A stretch of 64,000 nt of DNA from positions 248,001-312,000 of the forward strand of contig CABJAM010000003.1 in NCBI GenBank assembly GCA_902363555.1, in the 5' to 3' direction. How positions within the stretch are numbered: the stretch's first letter is position 1; every line of letters begins with the position of its first letter. The notes below the pieces were generated by a model. The model was not told where the DNA came from and did not search any database. It saw nothing but the letters and a program-made list of their open reading frames with translations. Below, piece after piece: positions 34,576 through 44,028 of the stretch. Source of the DNA: Lachnospiraceae bacterium. Its GTDB lineage: Bacteria > Bacillota > Clostridia > Lachnospirales > Lachnospiraceae. The translations under genes were made by a program, and so were the position numbers.

Positions 34576-34593
34576 GAGGTATTTTTTGAAATG
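34559..34593 (-). terminator. Terminator after parC
   Basis: CATTTCAAAAAA and TTTTTTGAAATG are 12-bp perfect arms around TGCAAGAGGTA, just downstream of the parC stop. It lies over the tyrS promoter. Confidence 0.75.
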
Positions 34594-34638
34594 TTTTCGG
34601 AAACCATGCGCGCGAAACCGTTTAGAGGGGCCGAAGGG

Positions 34639-36888
34639 TTACATGCGCAGTTTCGTTCCCTTTGTATCCCGGCGGGAGAGCTTAATCCGGCTCAGGGCGA
34701 TTTCCTTGTCTTTATATAAGATAGAGCCTTCTCCGGGATTGGTGATCAAATATGCGTTTTCCACCGTATCCTGGGGGTTCAGGCGGATACAGCGCACGCC
34801 GATGGCGCCTTTTTTCTTTTCCGGGATCTCCTCGGCGGGGAATCGGATAAATACACCGTTTTTCGTCTGCAATACAATGTTTTTGCCGTCATCGCCCGGC
34901 AGTATGGCGATCACTTTTTCGCCGTCCGTCAGCTTTGTGGCGGCGATGGTCCGCTTGATCACATTAAATTCCTGACCATCGACCATTTTCATATACCCGT
35001 CGCTGCTGGCAAATAGCAGGCGGGAAGCGCAGACATGGCTTAAGCTGTCCACGTAGGTCATCATTTCCGCAGAGCTGTCATAATTGCACAGATTGTCCAC
35101 AGGCGTGCCCTTATCCCGGAACTTACACAGCGGTATATCTACGGCTTTTAGCAGATGCATCCGGCCAATATCCGTAAAGATACAGATTTTATCTGTGTTC
35201 ATGCAGCGCAGCACATATTTATTTTCAGAATCTGCGGCTTCCCTGTTGCGCTCATAGGTCTGGGTGTCAACGCATTTGCAGTAGCCGAAGCGGTCCATGA
35301 GAAAGACGACTTCCATTTCCTCGAACTTCTTTTCCTCATAAACAGCTTCCCGTCCATTTTCAATAACGGTTTTGCGGGGAACGGCGTAGGCCTTTTTTAT
35401 CTGATCCAGCTCCCTTTTTATGACTCTGGACATGCTGGAATGATTTTCCAGAATATCTTCGTAGGTGGCAATATTTTTTTGCGTCTGCTCGTATTCTTTT
35501 TGCAGTGCTTCGATTTCCAGGCCGATGAGCTTGTACAGGCGCATTTCCAAAATCGCTGTGGCCTGATTTTCCGTAAAATGAAGCTTTGCTGCGGCTTTTT
35601 CCGAAGCCTTTGTTTTGAATTTAATGCCCTCGGTGATGCCGTCCACGAGACAGCTTTTGGCCTGCTTGATATTTTTACTGCCCCGGAGGATTTCAATGAT
35701 CAGGTCAATAACATCGCAGGCTTTAATCAGGCCTTCCTGGATTTCCCTTTTGCTCAGTTCCTTGGAAAGGAGAGTGCGGTACTTCCTTGTGGTGATCTCG
35801 TACTGGAAATCCAGGAAATACTCGATGACGCTTTTAAGCCCAAGAGTTTCCGGACGTCCTTCGGCCACCGCCAGCATGTTGACGCCAAAGGTATCCTCCA
35901 GCCGTGTTTTTTTATAGAGCATATTTGTAAGCTGTTCAGTGTCGGCATTTTTCTTTAGCTCCAGCACGATGCGGATGCCATCCTTGGAGGACTGGTTGGA
36001 AATATCCACGATATCGGTAGTTTTTTTCGTTTCCACAAGGGTGCAGACATCGTTGAGAAACTTCCCGATGTTGGCGCCGATCATGGTGTAGGGGATCTCA
36101 CTGATGACCAGACGGTCGCGGCCGTTTTTGCCTTTTTCTACGGTAACCTTGCCGCGCAGCTTGATCTTACCCTGTCCGGTGGCGTAGATCTGCTTTAATT
36201 CATCTTTGTTGATGACAATACCGCCGGTGGGAAAGTCGGGGCCTTTGATATACTCCAAGAGCTCCTCATTGGTGATATTATTATTGGCCATGTAAGCCTT
36301 TACGGCGTCGATGACCTCCCCCAGATTGTGCGGGGGGATACTAGTAGCCATACCTACGGCAATACCGTCGGAGCCGTTGACGAGAAGATTGGGGATACGC
36401 ACCGGCAGCACCGACGGCTCCTTTTCCGTTTCATCAAAGTTTGGAACAAAGTCCACCACGTCCTTGTCCAGATCTGCCAGGAAGGCGTCCTGGGTCACCT
36501 TGGCCAGACGCGCCTCGGTGTAACGCATGGCAGCGGCGCCGTCACCCTCGATGGAGCCGAAATTGCCGTGGCCATCTACCATAGGAAGCCCTTTTTTGAA
36601 ATCCTGGGCCATGACCACAAGGGATTCATAGATGGAGCTGTCGCCGTGGGGATGGTATTTACCCATCGTATCGCCGACGATACGGGCGCATTTACGGTAG
36701 GGCTTGTCATATTTGATACCAAGCTCGTGCATATCATACAGAGTGCGGCGCTGTACCGGCTTTAAGCCGTCGCGCACGTCAGGGAGAGCCCGGGCAATGA
36801 TAACGCTCATGGCGTAATCGATGTAAGATTTCTGCATGATATCCGAGTATTCGGTGCGTAAAATCTGTTCTTCTTTATTCATGTTCAT
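34639..36888 (-). CDS. parC: DNA topoisomerase (GyrA/ParC family) subunit A, probably ParC
   Basis: A 749-residue type IIA topoisomerase breakage-reunion subunit. Seen: SYIDYAMSVIIARALPDVRDGLKPVQRR at the N-terminus, the catalytic tyrosine region (AMRYTEARLAK, Tyr near 122), tower and coiled-coil region, and C-terminal beta-pinwheel blades. I see no GyrA box (QRRGGKG) in the C-terminal domain, which is the residue pattern that separates gyrase from topoisomerase IV. It follows parE by 59 bp. Calling it ParC rather than a second GyrA rests on this and on the separate locus. Confidence 0.85.
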   Translation of the reverse strand: MNMNKEEQILRTEYSDIMQKSYIDYAMSVIIARALPDVRDGLKPVQRRTLYDMHELGIKYDKPYRKCARIVGDTMGKYHPHGDSSIYESLVVMAQDFKKGLPMVDGHGNFGSIEGDGAAAMRYTEARLAKVTQDAFLADLDKDVVDFVPNFDETEKEPSVLPVRIPNLLVNGSDGIAVGMATSIPPHNLGEVIDAVKAYMANNNITNEELLEYIKGPDFPTGGIVINKDELKQIYATGQGKIKLRGKVTVEKGKNGRDRLVISEIPYTMIGANIGKFLNDVCTLVETKKTTDIVDISNQSSKDGIRIVLELKKNADTEQLTNMLYKKTRLEDTFGVNMLAVAEGRPETLGLKSVIEYFLDFQYEITTRKYRTLLSKELSKREIQEGLIKACDVIDLIIEILRGSKNIKQAKSCLVDGITEGIKFKTKASEKAAAKLHFTENQATAILEMRLYKLIGLEIEALQKEYEQTQKNIATYEDILENHSSMSRVIKRELDQIKKAYAVPRKTVIENGREAVYEEKKFEEMEVVFLMDRFGYCKCVDTQTYERNREAADSENKYVLRCMNTDKICIFTDIGRMHLLKAVDIPLCKFRDKGTPVDNLCNYDSSAEMMTYVDSLSHVCASRLLFASSDGYMKMVDGQEFNVIKRTIAATKLTDGEKVIAILPGDDGKNIVLQTKNGVFIRFPAEEIPEKKKGAIGVRCIRLNPQDTVENAYLITNPGEGSILYKDKEIALSRIKLSRRDTKGTKLRM

Positions 36889-36947
36889 ACCTCTATTTTA
36901 ATAACGATTAAAAACTGTGGCTGTGGCCAGGGTCTGAGCGGCCGCAA

Positions 36948-38867
36948 TCAAACGTCCAGCTCCGCGTCGTGGGCGTGGTCGTAGATAAATGCCCGGCGGG
37001 GCGGCACATCGGTGCCCATGAGCATTTCCGTCACCTCGGAGGCCATGCGGGCGTCCTCGATCTCCACCAGCTTTAAAATACGGGTTTCCGGATTCAGTGT
37101 CGTTTCCCATAGCTGATGGGCGTCCATTTCCCCAAGACCTTTGTAGCGCTGCAGGGTGAAGGGGCCTTTGTGGCGTTTTCTGTAACGCTCCAGCGCCTTG
37201 TCGTCATAGAGATATTCCTCCTCACCTCTGGAGGGCATGGCTTTATATAAAGGCGGCATAGCAATATAGACGTGTCCCTCGTAGATCAGCTCCGGCATAA
37301 AGCGGTAGAAGAGGGTGAGCAGCAGCGTACAAATGTGGGCGCCGTCCACATCGGCATCGGCCATAATGATGATTTTATCGTAGCGCAGCTTTGTGATATC
37401 AAAATCATTGCCAAAACCCTCGGAAAAACCACAGCCAAAAGCGTTGATCATCGTCTTTATTTCGGCATTGGCCAGTACCTTGTCAATACTGGCTTTCTCC
37501 ACATTAAGAATCTTACCGCGGATGGGCAGGATGGCCTGAAAATTCCGGTCGCGGGCCGTTTTGGCTGAGCCGCCGGCACTATCGCCCTCCACAATAAAAA
37601 TCTCGCATTTGCTGGCATCCCTGCTTTCACAGTTGGCCAGCTTACCGTTGGAATCAAAGGAAAATTTCTGTTTGGTCAGAAGGTTGGTTTTAGCCCGCTC
37701 CTCGGATTTACGGATCTTTGCCGCTTTTTCCGCGCAGGAGAGGACATTTTTAAGTACCTCCAGATTCCGGTCGAAAAACAACTGGATCTCCTCACCGGTC
37801 ACCTTGCTGGTGGCTTTGGCGGCGTCCTGATTATCCAGCTTTGTTTTGGTCTGGCCCTCAAACCGGGGGCTTGGATGCTTTATGGAAATAACGGCGGTCA
37901 TGCCGTTACGGATATCTGTGCCGGTGAAATTCGTATCCTTTTCCTTCAGGATGCCAAGCTCTCTGGCGTAATTGTTGAGAACGGTCGTAAACATGGTTTT
38001 AAAACCGGTGATGTGGGTGCCGCCTTCGGCATTGTAAATATTATTACAAAAGCCCAGGACATTTTCGTGAAATTCATTGACGTACTGGAAGGCAGCTTCC
38101 ACGGTGATTCCTTCGGTTTCGCCTTTGAAGTAGACCGGTTCGTGGATACATTCCTTATTCCGGTTCAGATCCCGTACAAATCCGATGATCCCCTCGTCCT
38201 CGTGGTATTCAATATGCTCGATGGCATCTCCCCGGCGGTCTTCAAAAACGATCGTCAACTGGGGATTCAGATAAGCGGTCTCGTGGAGACGGCTTTTGAT
38301 CTCATCTTCCTTGAATCGTGTTTTTTCAAAAATTTCATCGTCCGGGAGGAAGTTGACGGTAGTTCCCGTCTTTTTTGTTCGGCCCAGAGTGGGCAGCAGT
38401 CCGTTTTCCAGTTCGATGACAGGAATCCCGCGCTCGTACCGGTCGTGATGGATAAAGCCATCTCTGGAAATCTGTATGTCCAGATAGGCGGAGAGGGCAT
38501 TGACCACGGAGGAGCCCACGCCGTGAAGTCCGCCGCTGGTCTTATAAACGGAGTCATCGAATTTACCTCCGGCATGGAGTGTGGTAAATACGAGACGCTC
38601 GGCGGAAATCCCCTTTTTATGCATACCTACGGGGATACCCCGGCCGTTATCCGTGACTGTGGCTGAACCGTCCTTTTCCAAAAAGACCTGGATCAGGTCA
38701 CAATAACCTGCCAGATGTTCGTCCACGGAGTTGTCGACAATTTCATATATCAGATGGTTCAGGCCTTTTCTTGAGACGCTTCCAATGTACATTCCCGGGC
38801 GCTTGCGGACGGCCTCCAGGCCCTCCAGCACGGAAATACTGTCGGCATCATATGTAGATTTTGCCAT
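36948..38867 (-). CDS. parE: DNA topoisomerase (GyrB/ParE family) subunit B, probably ParE
   Basis: A 639-residue ATPase subunit. GHKL ATPase motifs: EIVDNSVDEHLAGYC, TVTDNGRGIPVGMH, TTLHAGGKFDDSVYKTSGGLHGVGSSVVNA. TOPRIM domain: CEIFIVEGDSAGGSAKTARDR, YDKIIIMADADVDGAH, and the C-terminal RYKGLGEMDAHQLWETTLNPETR. Complete and of normal length. Start codon ATG at 38867 has GGAGCG upstream. Together with parC it decatenates chromosomes; the pair here is separate from any oriC gyrase locus, which is outside the window. Confidence 0.9.
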   Translation of the reverse strand: MAKSTYDADSISVLEGLEAVRKRPGMYIGSVSRKGLNHLIYEIVDNSVDEHLAGYCDLIQVFLEKDGSATVTDNGRGIPVGMHKKGISAERLVFTTLHAGGKFDDSVYKTSGGLHGVGSSVVNALSAYLDIQISRDGFIHHDRYERGIPVIELENGLLPTLGRTKKTGTTVNFLPDDEIFEKTRFKEDEIKSRLHETAYLNPQLTIVFEDRRGDAIEHIEYHEDEGIIGFVRDLNRNKECIHEPVYFKGETEGITVEAAFQYVNEFHENVLGFCNNIYNAEGGTHITGFKTMFTTVLNNYARELGILKEKDTNFTGTDIRNGMTAVISIKHPSPRFEGQTKTKLDNQDAAKATSKVTGEEIQLFFDRNLEVLKNVLSCAEKAAKIRKSEERAKTNLLTKQKFSFDSNGKLANCESRDASKCEIFIVEGDSAGGSAKTARDRNFQAILPIRGKILNVEKASIDKVLANAEIKTMINAFGCGFSEGFGNDFDITKLRYDKIIIMADADVDGAHICTLLLTLFYRFMPELIYEGHVYIAMPPLYKAMPSRGEEEYLYDDKALERYRKRHKGPFTLQRYKGLGEMDAHQLWETTLNPETRILKLVEIEDARMASEVTEMLMGTDVPPRRAFIYDHAHDAELDV

Positions 38868-38906
38868 GTTTTAACGCTCCTTTAAATTAAATTCGCAGGC
38901 AATCCC

Positions 38907-39006
38907 TGACCTGCCTGCCCATCAGGGCAGTTCCTATTATAATTTGTCAGGGATTTCCGAAGGAAATCGTTGACCTGCTTGCCCATCAGGGCAATCCCTA
39001 TTATAA
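38907..39006 (-). repeat. Two 36-bp direct repeats with TATAAT boxes before parE
   Basis: TGACCTGCCTGCCCATCAGG with its next 16 bases occurs at 38907-38942 and, with three changes, at 38971-39006. On the minus strand each copy begins TTATAATAGG, so each offers a -10 box for parE. AATCCCTGAC (38901) and GTCAGGGATT (38946) also form an inverted repeat. The 38868-39197 gap holds no gene. Confidence 0.75.
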
Positions 39007-39197
39007 CATAATACACTAGGGGTTGCAAACAAATGTTTGCTGTTGGCGGCTCGTCTCTGCCAGGCCCCTCTGAACTGTTATGGCAGCTCAATTTTGTGGC
39101 AGAAAGCGCTGCTTTGGTGCATTTACTTTAAAATAATTTTGTGTTATAGTTTAAACAATGCGTTTACATATTATTTAGAGAAAAGAGGGAACTTGAA

Positions 39198-39992
39198 ATG
39201 ATATTTGAATATATCATATTCTTTGTGGTCAGTTTTGGGGCTTCCATTGTGGGAGCTATTTGTGGTATTGGCGGCGGGGTTATCATTAAGCCGGTTTTGG
39301 ATGCCTTTGGTGTGCTGGATGTGTCGGTCATCGGATTTTTATCCGGATGTACGGTATTGGCCATGTCCTGCTATTCTGTAGTGCGTTCCAAGGTTTCCGG
39401 TTCCTCCAGCATAGATATGGCTACGGGAACGCCGCTAGCCATCGGAGCGGCAATCGGCGGTATTGCCGGAAAAAGCATGTTTCAGTGGGTATCCTCATTA
39501 TTTGCGGACAAAAACACTGTGGGAGCAGTGCAGGCGATCACTCTTGGCATCATTACACTGGGAACCCTGATCTATACATTAAAAAAGGATAAGATAAAAA
39601 CATATCATCTTACAAATGTGGTGGTCTGTCTGCTGATCGGTTTTATCCTCGGTGTGGTCTCCTCCTTTCTTGGCATTGGCGGCGGACCCATAAACCTTGT
39701 CGTATTATACTTTTTCTTTTCCATGACAACAAAAGTGGCGGCGCAAAATTCACTATATATCATACTGTTTTCCCAAGCGGCCAGCTTTTTGATGACCTTG
39801 TTCACCAGTACCGTGCCGGAAGTGTCCTGGCTTCTTTTGGGCGGAATGATCGTGGCCGGACTGCTTGGCGGGATCGCAGGCCGGATTATTAATAAGAAAA
39901 TTGATGATAAAGTGGTGGATAAGCTGTTTATCCTGCTGATGGCTGTAATAATTTTGATAAATGTATATAATACGGTGAAATATCTGGGATAG
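39198..39992 (+). CDS. TauE/SafE family sulfite exporter-like permease
   Basis: A 264-residue integral membrane protein with about eight helices in two half-repeats. Each has a glycine-rich motif: AICGIGGGVIIKPVLDAFG in the first, SSFLGIGGGPINLVVLYFFF in the second. This is the TauE/SafE (DUF81) family, which exports or imports sulfite, taurine-derived sulfonates and related anions. AGAGGGA precedes the ATG. No sulfur genes are near it, so the substrate cannot be chosen. Confidence 0.9.
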   Translation: MIFEYIIFFVVSFGASIVGAICGIGGGVIIKPVLDAFGVLDVSVIGFLSGCTVLAMSCYSVVRSKVSGSSSIDMATGTPLAIGAAIGGIAGKSMFQWVSSLFADKNTVGAVQAITLGIITLGTLIYTLKKDKIKTYHLTNVVVCLLIGFILGVVSSFLGIGGGPINLVVLYFFFSMTTKVAAQNSLYIILFSQAASFLMTLFTSTVPEVSWLLLGGMIVAGLLGGIAGRIINKKIDDKVVDKLFILLMAVIILINVYNTVKYLG

Positions 39993-40159
39993 CGGATGCT
40001 GGCACCTCTTTTTATCTGTGAAAGGGCAACAATATACATGCCAAATGTTTAAGAAATCATAAATATTGGCAAGAATTTTTAAAAATAATTGACTTTGCAA
40101 TTCCTTAGAGCTATAATCGGTATGTCTTTGATACATAAAATAATCAGGAGGAGAATTGT

Positions 40160-40891
40160 ATGAAAAAGATAATGAGCATTGCATTAGCTCTTATTCTCGT
40201 GTTCTCTCTGGCTGCATGCGGCAGCGATAAGGGAAGCGGAGAGACGAAAGGTACTGAACCAAAAACCACAGAGGCTACAAAGGCACCGGAAACAGATGCA
40301 CCTGAAACTGAAGCCAGTTCCGATACGAAAGCGCCGGAAACTGAGACGACAGAGGCACCGGAGACTGATGAAACTGCACAGAGCGGTGAAACTGCCGGTG
40401 AAAGCGAAGCTGAATTAAAGGCAATTGGTACATGGGATGGCAGTACATATACAAGTACTGAGCTTGGCCTTTCCTTTACGATGCCGGAAGGCTGGACGAA
40501 GGTTACGGATGTTAAATCTATGGGAAGCACAACCACTCAGGAGTTTATGCTTATAGATGCTGCCACAGGTGAGAGCTTTATCCTTATGACAGAGGATCTT
40601 GCTGCATCCGGTATAGATTCCATGTCGGAAGCTGACTATCTTGCCGTGCTTAAAGAGCAACTTACTCAGAGTGCCGGATATACCATCGAAGAGAATCTGG
40701 CTGAAGTGGACGTGGCTGACGATACATATACTGTATTGGCAGCAACCGCGGAGCAGAATAATGACGTTACGCAGCAGTTATATCTTGCTCATAAAATCGA
40801 AGGTAAAATGTATATCTTTATTATAACAGCGAAGGAAGACAGCAGCGCAGGCGTGGATGCTATCATGGATTCCGTTGTAGCAGCAAAATAA
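40160..40891 (+). CDS. Lipoprotein of unknown function
   Basis: A 243-residue secreted lipoprotein. Signal peptide MKKIMSIALALILVFSLAACG with lipobox LAAC (Cys20). A Thr/Glu/Pro-rich linker (KAPETDAPETEASS and similar) runs to about residue 90. A folded domain of about 150 residues follows: GTWDGSTYTSTELGLSFTMP, FILMTEDL and VTQQLYLAHKIEGKMYIFII. This resembles the PsbP-like/DUF1795-type stress and membrane-fitness domain, but only loosely. CAGGAGGAG precedes the ATG. Similar TEAPET linkers occur in the binding protein at 46896. Confidence 0.75.
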   Translation: MKKIMSIALALILVFSLAACGSDKGSGETKGTEPKTTEATKAPETDAPETEASSDTKAPETETTEAPETDETAQSGETAGESEAELKAIGTWDGSTYTSTELGLSFTMPEGWTKVTDVKSMGSTTTQEFMLIDAATGESFILMTEDLAASGIDSMSEADYLAVLKEQLTQSAGYTIEENLAEVDVADDTYTVLAATAEQNNDVTQQLYLAHKIEGKMYIFIITAKEDSSAGVDAIMDSVVAAK

Positions 40892-40902
40892 AAATGTCGA
40901 AT

Positions 40903-40949
40903 AAGGAGATCTGTGCCAATGGAATACGATTGGCATAGATCTCTTTTTT
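40903..40949 (+). terminator. Terminator after the lipoprotein gene
   Basis: AGGAGATCTGTGCCAAT pairs with ATTGGCATAGATCTC(TTTTTT). Long stem with a T run. Confidence 0.88.
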
Positions 40950-40950
40950 G

Positions 40951-41033
40951 TACGAAGCAACGAGGCATATAGGGGAGCTTGCTCACCTTTGTGGTGACTG
41001 CCGCTGTCAAAGCGAAACGTAGACGGGGGCGTT
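40951..41033 (+). repeat. Dispersed repeat family 1, diverged copy
   Basis: ACGAAGCAACGAGGCATATA, GGGGAGCTTGCTCACCTTTG, TGGTGACTGCCGCTG and AGACGGGGGCG match the 29439 copy in order with several changes. Confidence 0.75.
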
Positions 41034-41111
41034 CTGGAATCTGTTATTTTGTACCGAAAAACGACTGAAACATTAAATGTATAAATTTTTCAAAAAATTA
41101 CAAAAAAAGGC

Positions 41112-41140
41112 TTGATTTTTAACTGAGAACATGATATTAT
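41112..41140 (+). promoter_or_regulatory. tRNA-Pro promoter
   Basis: TTGATT (41112-41117) and TATTAT (41135-41140) are 17 bp apart. Confidence 0.6.
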
Positions 41141-41151
41141 ATCTGTGTTGT

Positions 41152-41225
41152 CGGGGTGTAGCGAAGCTTGGTATCGCGCAACATTCGGGTTGTTGAGGCC
41201 GCAGGTTCAAATCCTGTCACTCCGA
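41152..41225 (+). tRNA. tRNA-Pro (CGG)
   Basis: A 74-nt cloverleaf. Acceptor CGGGGTG pairs with CACTCCG (one G-T), the D arm is GCG...CGC, and the anticodon stem CAACA/TGTTG encloses TTCGGGT with anticodon CGG. The T arm is GCAGGTTCAAATCCTGT (roughly CAGG/CCTG) and the discriminator is A. CCA is not encoded. Confidence 0.9.
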
Positions 41226-41237
41226 TTAATGAAGAAG

Positions 41238-41280
41238 CAAGGTTTTCAGTGATAAGTGCTGAAAACCTTGTTTTATTTTT
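41238..41280 (+). terminator. Terminator after tRNA-Pro
   Basis: CAAGGTTTTCAG and CTGAAAACCTTG are perfect 12-bp arms followed by TTTTATTTTT. Confidence 0.92.
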
Positions 41281-41775
41281 AAGGGGTTCTCGTGTTTCTA
41301 AGCACTGGAGAGTCTATTTTATTGATTACCTTTTTGATTGTTTTTTCTTTGCAATTGTCATTTCTGAATTAACATTTGGCGATAATCTGGGCTTTGTCAT
41401 TAATGGAACCCACATTAATTTAAAATTTAATTTTATACTCACTATGTTGACCGTTTCGACCCTAGACAGAATTGAGAATATAGTATCGGAGCTGCCTTTA
41501 AGATTATTCGGGAAAATCATACAACAATTAATAAAAAGGTGGGGAAAAATTCACTCAAACTTCAAGGCTAAAAAGGGAGTTAGTCACAAAGGGAGTGTAT
41601 CGAAATGCGATACAAGATAAGTCATATTTATTATAATTTATGTAACTAAAATGCGTTGACCAATTTGCAAAACAAACGATAAAAAGATGTATTTGGATTA
41701 CCTTGGCTTATTATTTTTACTGAAAATATATGTTATAATAACCTAATATAATAAAATACTGTGGGGGTAGGACTT
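41281..41775. other. AT-rich stretch without a supported gene
   Basis: About 500 bp of low GC with open frames that lack ribosome sites. A perfect hairpin TGTATCG/CGATACA lies at 41596-41614. A TATAAT at 41734-41739 with TTATTT 17 bp before it may be the promoter of the DUF4157 gene. Confidence 0.5.
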
Positions 41776-44028
41776 ATGAGTGAAGCATTGAGTGCAAATG
41801 AATATGATGATCAACAGGACTATCATCAGAAATATGTTAAAAATAAGATGCAATTTTACAGTCCGGTTTTACAACAGGAATTGGCGCAGAAACCGAAAAG
41901 AGTAGGTGGATATAGTCTTACGGCACAACTATATTCGTTTGAGGATTCATCGGATGATCCTGATAAAGAGGAAATAGGTAATCAGACACCGAATTTAACC
42001 GGGATTCCGAATGATTTAAAACAACGGTATGAAGAACGTTCAGGCTTCTCTTTTGATGATGTTCGCGTTCATTATAATTCGGACAAACCTGCCAAGCTGC
42101 AGGCTTTAGCCTATGCACAAGGAAATCAGGTATATATGGGGCCGGGGCAGGAAAAACATTTGGAGCATGAATTGGGGCACGTTGTGCAGCAAAAACAGGG
42201 AATCGTACGCCCTACGACAGTTGTTGAAGGATTGCCAGTGAATGACGATTTGGAGCTAGAAAGTGATGCATCTACTTTTATTGATAATGGAGAAAAATTA
42301 GAAGGAATTAATCAGTCAATAAATGGTCCTGTGGTGCAGAGGCTTATGAGTTACGAAGCTTTTCTTGAAGGAACAAGGCACAAATCCATATCTGGTAAGC
42401 GTGGCATGCATAATAAGTCTTATTATGATGATATTGATCCAATTTTGAAAGATTATGAAGAAATAGACGAGCCTAATAGAATATATAGCTTAACCAATTT
42501 GAAAAGTTATGTTGATAAATGGAAATTAGAAAGACCTGATTCAAAGCGACAGCGCGTGCGTCAAAGTTTATTAGAAAGTATAGAAACAGATCTGAATGCG
42601 CTTAATAATAAACTTCAAAGGATGAATAATGAAATTCCTATTCTTGTTGAAGAATTAAAGATCCAGATCTCTGAGAAAATTGCGAATCAAGGTAATGAAG
42701 ATACTAGTTATTGGAAGGAGATAATTGATAAGTTTAAGGTTAAAGAAAATATTGAAGTTATTATTTCAAAAATATTATCAATAACTCCTGAGGCGGTTGA
42801 CAATCCTGAAGATGATAATTATTACTATAAAAATATAGCGCAGTACTTAGCAAGGGATCAAAAAATCTTAGTTGAGCCATTTTCATTTTCAGAACAAGTA
42901 ATTACTATATTTAATAATCTTACAGAACCTATTTCAGAAACCTTACATGATATTCAGTATTGGATGAAAGCGAATAATGCTATTAAAATCAATGAAATTA
43001 TACTAACAGATAGTGATATACATACGCGAGGCATTGGCGTGTGCATTGTAGATTATGATTCGATAGAGGGATCAAAGAAACTTGTGCTAAAACCCGAAGA
43101 TAAATCATTTGAAAAGGCAGTTTATGGTAAGAGCCCTGATAGTTTAGCCTCTAATTTTAATTCAGCATTAGACAAAGGCATGTTAGGAGAAGAACAAAAA
43201 GATTCGCCTATTGGCCAACTAGATATACAAACGTCCGAGAATAACGGCTCGACAGTGGAATATTTTAAACACAAAACTTTTAAAGATATGGATGATGGCG
43301 AAAAAGAAAAAATTAATAAAAAATCAGTTGAAAATTTGGTCGCATTTTCATCAATTCTTGGACTGGCAGACCTTCATTATCAAAATGCAGTATATTCTGA
43401 TCCTGGTTATCTATTTCAGTTAATTGATGCCGAAGTAGGTATGAAGTATATTTTAGATTCTGAAAATCCATTAGCTACAGTTCGAAATAAGGGTGAAATG
43501 TTATTCAAAAATACTAAATCAATAGATGATACTTGGAAATATTCCCTAACTGTTGAAGATAATTCACAAATGAGCGCCTTTATGAGCAACGTAGCAGATC
43601 GATTAAAAGGGAAAAAAGTAAGAATTGTTTTATTGGAAACATCAGTTCTTTTTTTCCTTAGATACTTGTATATAAGAGATATGTTTGATGATAGGAAAGA
43701 TTCATATTTTGATGCCCTAAAAGATGCGATAACAGATTTTTATCCCCGAGGGATTATTAAAGCGGAAATGATGGCTTCTAAAGACGATTGTATAACGGCT
43801 GCACTCAACGATTTTCAACTTGGTCGAATCCCATATTTTGAATTAGATTTAAGCAATAGCATACTTTATCAAAAGACTAAAGATGTTAAAGTAGAAATTG
43901 CAAAATTCTCGTCTGCTGATGGTGGGAAAAGTTTTCTGGACGCTATGATTGAAGATCGTATGAATAAACTTATAGTAAACAAGAATAGCGCGTCAGAAAA
44001 AGGTAGTCAACCCCCCGTTCGAGATTGA
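41776..44028 (+). CDS. DUF4157 protein with LanM-dehydratase-like kinase domain
   Basis: A 750-residue protein, very AT-rich in its coding. Residues about 77-165 are a DUF4157 (eCIS-core) domain with HELGHVVQQ (131-139) and later DDLELESDA, a zinc-metalloprotease-like pattern. 190-400 is a helical linker region. 405-700 matches LanM N-terminal dehydratase (DUF4135) motifs: SDIHTRG (D414, H416), LVLKPED (K439), GLADLHYQN (D532, H534, N537), LIDAE (D551, E553) and GRIPYFELD. No LanC cyclase follows, and there are no lanthipeptide precursors nearby. ATG 41776 sits four bases after GGGGGTAGG. DUF4157 proteins elsewhere are often effectors or toxins; a kinase-type effector is inference. Confidence 0.8.
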   Translation: MSEALSANEYDDQQDYHQKYVKNKMQFYSPVLQQELAQKPKRVGGYSLTAQLYSFEDSSDDPDKEEIGNQTPNLTGIPNDLKQRYEERSGFSFDDVRVHYNSDKPAKLQALAYAQGNQVYMGPGQEKHLEHELGHVVQQKQGIVRPTTVVEGLPVNDDLELESDASTFIDNGEKLEGINQSINGPVVQRLMSYEAFLEGTRHKSISGKRGMHNKSYYDDIDPILKDYEEIDEPNRIYSLTNLKSYVDKWKLERPDSKRQRVRQSLLESIETDLNALNNKLQRMNNEIPILVEELKIQISEKIANQGNEDTSYWKEIIDKFKVKENIEVIISKILSITPEAVDNPEDDNYYYKNIAQYLARDQKILVEPFSFSEQVITIFNNLTEPISETLHDIQYWMKANNAIKINEIILTDSDIHTRGIGVCIVDYDSIEGSKKLVLKPEDKSFEKAVYGKSPDSLASNFNSALDKGMLGEEQKDSPIGQLDIQTSENNGSTVEYFKHKTFKDMDDGEKEKINKKSVENLVAFSSILGLADLHYQNAVYSDPGYLFQLIDAEVGMKYILDSENPLATVRNKGEMLFKNTKSIDDTWKYSLTVEDNSQMSAFMSNVADRLKGKKVRIVLLETSVLFFLRYLYIRDMFDDRKDSYFDALKDAITDFYPRGIIKAEMMASKDDCITAALNDFQLGRIPYFELDLSNSILYQKTKDVKVEIAKFSSADGGKSFLDAMIEDRMNKLIVNKNSASEKGSQPPVRD

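Noticed and set aside
34639..38867. gyrA/gyrB
   Set aside because: No GyrA box in the A subunit and the pair is not with dnaA-dnaN-recF, so parC/parE is preferred.
41168..41620. Open frame of 150 codons after tRNA-Pro
   Set aside because: It starts inside the tRNA, runs through the tRNA terminator and has no ribosome site. Its middle has no recognisable pattern.
41776..44028. Complete lanthipeptide synthetase
   Set aside because: The cyclase domain, precursor peptide and transporter are all absent.
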